Source: Sipunculus nudus (Eukaryota > Annelida > Sipuncula > Golfingiida > Sipunculidae). From it: 64,000 bases of DNA. Shown one piece after another: positions 40,501 to 50,861 of this stretch (positions are counted from its first letter, which is position 1; each line of letters starts with the position of its first letter). The notes below the pieces were generated by a model. It was given only the letters and a program-made list of their open reading frames with translations, ran no database searches and was not told where the DNA came from. The position numbers were made by a program, and so were the translations under genes. Location of the stretch: assembly GCA_026874595.1 (NCBI GenBank), contig CM049314.1, positions 55,599,812 to 55,663,811 on the forward strand, read 5' to 3'.

Positions 40501-43500
40501 CTGTCACTCATATTATACCAAACCAATCTTTACATATACAGGTATGTGTATTTCTAACAACAACTACCACCTAACTAAGCATATTGGTAAACCCCCCTGC
40601 ATGTTTGTTGAATTTCCTGACCGTATGAACACAAGTATGTTCCCTACAGGTTACCGGATGATAACAGATTTGTACACCATGCAGCAAAATGACGTGTTAC
40701 CATAGAGATGTATTTACACTTTGGTGTGTGAGCTCACCTGTATTCTTTTGTCATCACACAAAAGCCTTATATTAAGATAACTGACTGTTTACCATGGTGT
40801 TGGTGCAACAGGATGGATGGCTGTTAGAGTGCATTCTCACCTTTGACTTATGTCACAACTCAAGCAAGGCTCCTGAGCTGTGTATTCACAGACAGTCAAC
40901 AGTATGAACACAGAAGGTTTTATAACCTGTACTGGTTACAAGATGCATCCCGATGTCAAAACCAGTGTGGACATTTAAATATTTATCATATAATAATGAA
41001 TTAAACATGTTTCCTGTTACAGCAAAGATAAAATACCTTTTTGTTGAGATGAATAATTAATACTTAAGTGTGCAAGGATAGCAACTGTCATGGTACATAA
41101 AGAATATCAATACAACCCAAGTTGTAGGGATAAAAGTTTATGATATATCCAGGAATAATGATATACGCATACAATATGCAGTAATAGGCCACTGGTTCAT
41201 AATATAATAAACTGCTGTTACGACAAGACCAGGTGGTATGATGTCTCTGACATCTGTATCTCCCAGTCACATGGGGAGCGGTCAATTGGAAAAACAATGG
41301 AGTAAAGTCAAAACCAAAAAAGACATCTGCCATAAAAGACATCTGCTACACTGCCTTCTGTGGTCTCGGTGGAGACAACAGGACTTTAAGCTAGGAGGTC
41401 CTGAGCTCAAATCTCAGCCAAGTCACAGTGAGATTTGTAATGGTTGCCCCCCTATCAGAAGGCTCTAGTTTTTAAAGTCATAAGACAGACACGGTATTGG
41501 TGATCTGGGATCACCGCCCCGGTTGTCTCTTGAGACTATTAATTTTGAGGAGCCAATATTATTGATGGGATGTCAACCAAGCCAAGCCAGTGAGAGCCAA
41601 GTGACCGCCACCGTTTACCCACACTGGTGACCTGTGAAAAGCCACAACACCCACAAAGGCAAAACAGCATGCATTCCCTCCACCGATCCCAGCAGCGGAG
41701 ACCAGCCATGCCTAATTGAGAGCTGAACCCGATCAATGAAACGACAGAGCTTTGAAAAGAATGCCATTTTATACTTGCAGTATATGCCATTTTGACAAAG
41801 TTGGCAAGTTTTTCTGTCATATGCAAGAAGGACAGCCCTGTCTTGCTTCATCAACTTATAATGCTTGGAAATTAATTAAAATATAAATAAATGATGGATG
41901 ACCCATCTTCAGAGATCATTATAATTCAATTATTTAAAGGAGGAGGGTAATTTTAAAAGATACTGCAGGAAAGTAACATCAGGTCAAAAGTTTGACTAGA
42001 AAGTGGTTTCTAAAACCTGAAGTCAGTAGCGGATGTTTCCCAATGTCAAATAGACATTATATCTATAGGCCATTGGTTGATTCTGAACCCCTCAGCTTAT
42101 GAATAAAATTAAACTATTAAAGATGACATTAATGATTATTTATTTGCAGGCAGCATCAATTATCCAATAATTATCTGCCACAGATGCATTAACCTGCAAA
42201 TGGAGGCAGCTTTGAATCAGCAATTAACAAGACTTAGTATTATGTTCAGTTTAAAATATACCTTGAGTTACTGAAACCCATAGATCTGAATGGCTGTTGC
42301 TCTTTGAGGCTTCTTTAAAGATATACTCTTTCTTTCTAGAGTTCATTGGGTTCTTTTGAAAGGAAATAAATCAAACTGATAGCCCACAAAATCTATAATT
42401 TTTATAGCCCAACCAAATAATTTTAACTAACCAGTTTAAAAGTGCACACAGTAACACAAAACAGACAAAAGGGGATGACAAAATCACAATATGTTCTTTC
42501 CTTGTGCCTCAGACATTTTATGTATACAATGTAACAAGTAGTAAACCAACTGGACATCACCTGAAACAGCATGATGATGATATACAACAGTGATAAAATT
42601 CAACCCCAAGTTGTTATAGAGTGGTTGTTATACAAACAATCACATCACAAACTGATATCTAAACGTCAGCATATACTTTCTGTCTGGTACACTATGAAGA
42701 AAATCAATATATAACCCATACATACTGTTCACACAAACGTATTTTTAAACACTGCAGAACTCTTACATGTATTGTCAACTTCTCCTTGCAATATTATATC
42801 TCAAGTGACAGACTATGGATTGAAAAAGCTTGGTGGGTTCAAAATTTTGTGCTTTTGACATGAAACACTGTGGGGTTTGAAACACTTCTTTGATAACTCA
42901 TTCCAGAGCAGATTCTCTTGTTCTGTGCTAACTCTGCCTTACTTTTAAACAAGACAAACAGTACAAAATGACCATTTAAGAATTTATAATATGTGAAAGA
43001 GAGACAGCAACGTAAATGTAGACGTACTTTAAAAGAAACACTCGCAATTCCATCACTGCTGAAATATATCAAGTTTCACTCACACCCAGACAGAACTAAA
43101 CATCTTTTCCACAAAATAATATTTATTCAGTTATATAAAAAAAAAATAATAAAAACTTCTATAGAATTAATAAAATATTCGATAGTGGGTTTTTTCGATT
43201 TTATGAAAAATAAGTTACCCATGAATTTCATGAAAATCAAACCCCCATGAACATTTCAGAATCCACAGTATCATACAGCTTGTCTTCTCTGCTCCTCTGG
43301 ATTTCTGAATAACACAACATCCTCATTAACTACACAGCACAAGATAACTGACAGATTTGATCTAAAGGCTTGTCATTTGAACTTCAACATTATTAATAAC
43401 TCCTAGAGTCAATTAACTAATCAACCCACCTTATGAACTCTTTTCAACTGAATAATAAATTCTGATTCATTCTGCAAGGACCTCATAATTAGTCCTTGAT

Positions 43501-46500
43501 GGAGACTTCAGACAGCCATCATGTCTAATAACTAATAATGATAATAACTTCAATAAATACTTGGAACACAAAGTGAATCAATTAAAGCAAACTTTGTGTG
43601 CTCAGCTTCAGATGTTGTCACATAAAAGAAAATTCAGCTCATAACATACTGCATTATCAACCAAAGTTTTGTTTCTAGTTTCAAAATAGCCCCCCTGACA
43701 TTAAAGATTCTATGACCAGCGTACTAGGGTTGGAGTGCCTTCTATGAGGATGTAAATATTTTTCGTAATTTTTGACATCTCAGGGCTAACAAGTATGCTG
43801 TCACTTGACATAAACCAGATAAACTGTAAGATTTTTTTTAGTTTACCATCTAACAACACCCAGCATGGCAAGAAAATTTCTGTTTAAGCTGAGCATATTG
43901 GTAAATCCCTCTGCATGTCTGTGGAATTTCTGACTGCATGAATACAAGCATGGCTTCTACAGATGACTGGACGACAGCCAACTTGTACGCCACTCAGGAA
44001 ATGATTTGTTCACATGTATTCTTTTGTGTTAATTCCTCATTCATAGCCTAATGTTAAGATAATTGGCTGTGTGCCACTTTATCAATGCAACAGGAAGGGT
44101 GACTGTTGAAGTACATTCCTCCTTATGGCTTGTATCAAGATTCAAGTTAAGCATTCCAGCCTTATATAAATGCCTACTAAGTTGTGTATTCATGGTAAAT
44201 TTCAAAGGGGATCTTGTTGAACCTTGCAAGTCCTAAATAAGAAGTTTTAACCTCGGTGAATTTTATACACAAATTATAAACAGCTACACAGACAGAGTGA
44301 AAGAAGACCAACTACCAAGCTAAATATAGTGTGTGTACGCTGGAGGAAACATAAATTAGCCTGCCCGCTCCTTCTGATTTCAAATCATGTTTTGTGTAAC
44401 AACAAGAATACAGGCAAAGGGCAAGCCCCCGAAAAACAGCTCTAGGCAAAAGACTCGCTCAGTTAAAATTTTAATTACAAATCAATACTAAGACCTGCAA
44501 CTGGTTGACATTCATGTAACATGTGATACAGGCCAGGAGCAGTGATATTGAACATCAGGGACCTTCCTTAACTTGTTACTCTGAATCTGTCATCACCCCT
44601 GAGAGGCAGGATGCTGGGCTCAATTTTAACACTTATCACATCACTGAAAGCTGATACAACTATAATGATATATGTCTTTGATGCTGAACTCCATGCTAGA
44701 ATATGACAGAACATGCAGACATGTAATATCATCTTGCCCTAATATGATATTTAACAGATGATCCAATACAATGTTGTTAATGGCCGGAATGGCACTCAGT
44801 GGTGCACGTACCTCCACCACGGCAAAACCCTCCTACAGGACCTGTCTCTTTATCTCACTCACAACCAAAACTGAATGTGTAAAGAGTGAAAAAAATAGAA
44901 AATACCCACAGGGGTCACACAAATGAATAGAGTGGAGCATAATGCCACAACATAACTCCCAAGATCCCTCCATTTCTACCACCTGTAATGGTGTAACGCA
45001 ACAGGTGAAAACAGAAGTAGGGCTGAATGTGGATCCAAACCAGTAACTTGTGACACACAAGTTAGACGTTCTACCCCTTTCACTAATGAAGCAAGCTTCA
45101 CTGGCAAGACCAGTAGCAACGCTTTACATGTGAATGGTTACATTTGCCCATATCCCATCATTCTATAAGTTTATGCAAGTTCAACAGTTTTCTATAACCC
45201 TGCTAACATTCAAACAAAGAAACAGACAACAAAAGGACGCAGGTGAAAATAAACCTCCTTAGCAGTGGTATAAAGTAATAATATAAATGTAAAGCATTAC
45301 AGGAGGGATTGCTGATTATTTGGTTTTATTATAGCCTGGGGCAAGTGTTAATTTTCTGTTGACATTTGTCAAGCCCTGGGCTGCTGTGTACAAATGAATG
45401 AGGATCTCTATTGAGTCAGTGAAACACGCAGCAACAACCCAGGTTAGTGGCCTTGGATGTTTTTTTTAGCAATCACTGCAGTAGACGAATGTTTAAAATA
45501 TGCAAGGCAGGGGAGATCCTGGGCACAGGAGAGTTGACATTACACTGGCATGCCAGAGAAAATGCTGTAGTCAATATTGATCAGCTTTCATGTGTATAGG
45601 GAGCAGGTCTTTGCAACATATTATATTAACTTAAATTTGCATGATCTATCATGTCATATGAGCATAAGTCATAAAAAGCTTCTGTTTTCCTCAAGGCAAT
45701 ATTAACTCATGGATGGTCACAACAGTTATGACTGAGTTATAACAGAAGCCAATTAATACTTGATTCTTAGTGCTTATAATTTAATTAAAAAAATTCATGA
45801 TTTGATTTGTGATCCATTAAGCTTATGAGTAGTTCTCTTAAAGGATTAATCCAAATTTTTAGAAGCCTGTCTTTTAGTTCATATTTTTAATGGTCACAAT
45901 AGAAGTTCTTCCAATGCATTTTAAATTTTCATAACAGTCAAAACAGTTTCTCAATGTTTTAAAATGCATTAATTGGCACATTTTATATATTCCAAGTAGT
46001 CTGACTTGGGTCTTTCCTGTTGACTAGCAAGACCTGAAATAATTTTTTTTTATAATTGTGAAGCTAAGTTTCCATATGCAAAGAAGATCTCCATTTTCAT
46101 TTACCATCAACAATCAGACCAATTGATCTATTTTTACAAAGGCTTTGTTAGAAATTTCAAACTCCAGCAAAACCAGATCTCTACTTTACAGCACATTTCT
46201 TAGCACATGACTGTGAAAATCCAGTAAATAATACAATGTTATCTGGCCCAAGGTGAAAAGTGTCTTTCTGACCTGATTTGTGTGATCTGAATGGAGACAG
46301 GTGACTGGAGCAGTACTGACTAAAGGTATATGGTCATTTGCAATAATATGTGTATTGTTTTCACAGAATATATTCATTTTGGCTTCAATCCAATCTATCC
46401 AGGTACACAGATTGCTATCTCCCGTTCACCTGTTTTACATACTGTTATGGTTCTGTGAGGGTGTTGTTGAGGGTCACAGTTGATGTGTGTAGGTTTACCA

Positions 46501-48272
46501 TGACAGAGATGTGTGGATTGTGTGGCCAGGGGGACATTCCTGCACATTTACAACAACTTCCAATCAGGGAGAAGACACATGAAAGAAGATACACCTGTTG
46601 GAAGCTTGAAAAAATTTATTTGTGTATTAACCAGGTTTGTCCACCAGGTGACGTGTGCTCTGTTGATGTTTAGCCCCAATGATTGTGCCTGGTGTAAGCT
46701 TATTTTACTTGTGTACAGGAGTAAGCAATCAGTTTGAGGAAGAAATATTGACAGATACCATTATATTTTAAGGAGAGAACACTATACTTCATATATAATT
46801 AACATACGTGATATGTGAATAAGTCCCTTTAAAGGTGCCTATTCACCTACCTTTTGATAACAATGTATGTAATTCCTGACTTCCCCTGTGTGTATATGAA
46901 TGATCCAAGGGTAATTTTGGTTGTGAAAAACTTCTTATAACGCCTTCATGTAGGATGTATGAACTTGTTTATCAACAACATGTTTATAAACACAGTCATA
47001 TTGACAAATGAGAAAAACGTAACCAAAGGTGGTAGGTTGCATATATTCAGAGGTAGAAAGTTCACTTATTGCAAAACACCATTTGCAAAGTACTCGCGTA
47101 TCTGACATGCTACCACAAGCCATTGTTGATTTTGTTTTGCTTATTTTGGCGGGTCCACGCATATTATACACATGTTGATATAAACAAAGCAAGTAGCCTG
47201 TGTGTGGTGATATCCACGTTTTCTGGCCTATTTTTATAAAAGCTCCAAGGGATTACCTTTGGTTTATAAAGGTCAGATAGGTGATTGGGCCCCTTTAAGT
47301 GATTTATAAACAAAGTTTTATCCTGTAACAGAAAGCTTTGAAAACAAACCAAGCTTTTTCTTTTGTATTCCTGACAATATGACAAAACAAGATATTCAAT
47401 AAACAGTTTATATTATCTTACTTATCCTTCCCATAATAATAACAAGTGTCCCACATTTTACTTTACATTGTCAATTATCTTATCTATGATAAAAATAAAG
47501 AGACCCCCTGCCATTCTTTTACCATGCACTGACTGTGTTGATAACAATTAAACTGATGGCTGGAGGCTAACATGTAATGTTTGTCTGCATCTTTATTTAC
47601 TTATAAACACCTGCAAGTAGACCTGCGCTTATACCACACATTATATGTATATTGAGGTGTATTGCTGGATTCATTCAATATTCAATAAGTATGGTTATAT
47701 TTAAGTACAGTGAAACCTGTCTTAAAGACCACCTGATGAGACCACCTGTCTAATGAGACCACCCTTGAGTGAAGCAAAAGGATTCACAATGGTTATAACA
47801 ATCCTGCCTAATAAGACCACCAGTGAATTGAGACCACTTTTGGCCAGTCCCACCGGTGGTCTTATTTCACAGGATTCACTTTGTCCAAACTAATTCATGT
47901 GATCCCAGTATATAATTCATATATGAATCAAGATTCATTTTGCATATTCCTTTAGATAATATGGAAATTCTGGAAACAGTGTACTGAATGTATCAGAGCA
48001 GCTGCACTTGCAAGATCTCTTGATCATATGCATCATGCATCATATGGCCATCTATGTATTGTGACGTTTGACCTTATTAAATATGCACATATTTTGCAGA
48101 CAAATGAACCCAAGGGAGTTACTTTAATGTTAAACATTCATAGTAAATGTCATCAAACACCATCAAATTCCTAATTATCACAGCAATAAAACAAAGAAGT
48201 CTGACCTCATTAAATATGCATGGACTTCGCCAAGAATTGAATTCAGGTGAGAAACTCTACTGGTAAATACAT

Positions 48273-48306
<34 letters not shown>

Positions 48307-50824
48307 ATACTGTAAGTAGTGAGTTCCATGATGATTGGTAAGATTCATAAGATTTTGGTAAGCCATCACAGTGCCACCAAAGTCTGGCTACCTCTGACCT
48401 CCTTAGGTGGATTTTGCCCAGAATTGAACTTAGGTGCGATACTGGTTGATATTCTGTTATGTTCATCAAAATCTATCATATTTCTTAATGGTGACCTCTG
48501 ACCTTATTGAGCATATGTGGATTTTGTCTAGATTGAACTCAGGTGGGATAAACTTTTAGTTAATAGTTATACTTATATAGAGTTTAGTGAAAATCCATCA
48601 AATCCCTGGTAAATTATCATGGGGACACTGCCATACTGTACGAACACTGCCATAAGCATAATATGAATCATCTTAGAGAGGTGTATAAAATGAGAAAATA
48701 TCCATGGAGGGACATCTAAGAATACATATTTAGATAACAGTATATATACAGTATTCATAAAATTAATATTCATAAAGGCAATGTTGACATATCATTATAT
48801 GATTTGAAATCAGACAAGCTAAGACATTTATCAATATATGTTTTCAAAGCCTATCCTTAAATAATCTCATAAATATAACTGATGATTCTATATAACATTC
48901 ATGATAAGAAACTCACAAAAGTTTTGACAAAGAAGCAAGATACAAGTGAATGTCTGCACGAGCTATTACCTGAAGACTGTCAGTCCTGATAAAAACTAAT
49001 TCTCCCTTGTTGTTCATATCGCCATGATTAAGAAGTGGGTCAATTATGATCAATGTGATGGCAAAATATGATTAAATGATATAGCAGCTTATTTGGGTTG
49101 CTAGGTATGTAAGACACAACAGTTTCTGACAGTGCACATGATAAACCTAAATACTTGCTCAAATCAAGGCACTATCTCTAATGCTGACTTGTGTATCATG
49201 GGGCAAAAAAGAAATACTGTACAAAATATTTCCTTATGCATGTTTATTTCTCTGAAAATTCCTTTTCAGACAATTAGAAGAACTCATCTCAATTGAAAAA
49301 GTCCTCATCTCAATTTCACTCACCAAATATTTTACTTGTAAATCCTGCATCTGTTATCACTGAACATTAAATTTATGATCAAATATAAACCAACCTGTCA
49401 ATATGGAAAATGCCAATAAATTGCAAAAAGTCCAGTCGTTGGTCAAGTATATTGACAAGGCTTCATTATCAAGGGTCTAGATATAGAGCACCATATTTTG
49501 CCCATCCTGGATGGTTTGCCATGTTTTAGAATCTGTTTAACTGTGTTAAACAAACTTTTGTGATCTAAATGAACAAAATGCAAAAAAAAAATTACATGTA
49601 CACTGTGGAGAGTGGTGGCATAATGGTTAGGGCACTGGTCTTGTGACTAGTTGATAGCCTGCCATGCAATGACTCCTAACCAAAGTGTTTACCACAAAGG
49701 TATGTTCTCTCTGCCAAAGAGTGGATGGGTACTGGTCACGGGTGGTAAGCAAATGTAGAATGAATATTATCAGATGACCTTCTAGCACATATTATGGCTG
49801 CTTGGGTTGTATGCTCCCCAGTGGGCTAAAACAAATGTTCCAGTAATGAACAGGCCAGAGAGACCAGGAAGTGTGAAGTACATTGAGACTGACAGCATCA
49901 GGGATATTATAATACACTGAATTCCCACGTGTACCTTAAGTTACACTATAAAATGCTGGTTTAAACTTATATAGGTCATGATGCTGGGCTACTGAGTACA
50001 AACTGTGAATTATTATTAAGACCAAACAAAATATCAGGGGTGACAATGTTTCAAGACCAGGTGCTTTGTGGATTGACATTATTCACACTGTTCACAGTCA
50101 TATATGACACTGTACATACACGTATCATCATGACACTCAAGTGAGGATACAGTACCAATCAGCACCCTGCCTTGTGAAAGTTAATTAGAGCAGATGTGTT
50201 ACCAGGACCCTGACACTGATGATTTATAATTATACGGGTGTAATCATATATTTATATTTTACATAAGGTTCAACTAACCATTAAAAATTTCCACTTTTAT
50301 TCCACTCATGTTTTGTCACTAGTTCATCATACATTTGTATACAGTGACAACATTTTTAGTTCTCTGACAATGAACACATTTTAACACAGAATGGTAATGA
50401 TATAGGAATTATATTTAACCACTTGCGACCTAAGCGCATGATTCGGTCATAATCTACTCCATAACAAATGCAGGAATGAGTTTCTATGACTTTTGTTAAT
50501 ATTGTGTCTTTGAGTTTGACAAAATCTATAGATTAGAAAGCTCTGTTGCATATTGCAAACACTGCAAGTATCACACACTAAAATTTAGCCTTGGCTTGTT
50601 CAAGCACAAAGCATCCCATTTGTTGAGTCAGGCCATTAAGTTATAATATGAGTGTAGCACATGTCTTCCATACAAAGACGGATCAATTATTGATAACTTA
50701 TGATGCTCATAGGATTCAATGTTAGAAGTAAGTGATGCAATTGATGAGTTACAGTAATGAAAATACATTAACTGGTTACAGCAGATGCTCCAATCTATAA
50801 TATTGAATTTTCTGGTATACATAC

Positions 50825-50861
<37 letters not shown>

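Noticed and set aside
49605-49665. Functional tRNA gene
   Set aside because: Only the 5' half resembles a tRNA; the anticodon and T arms do not pair.
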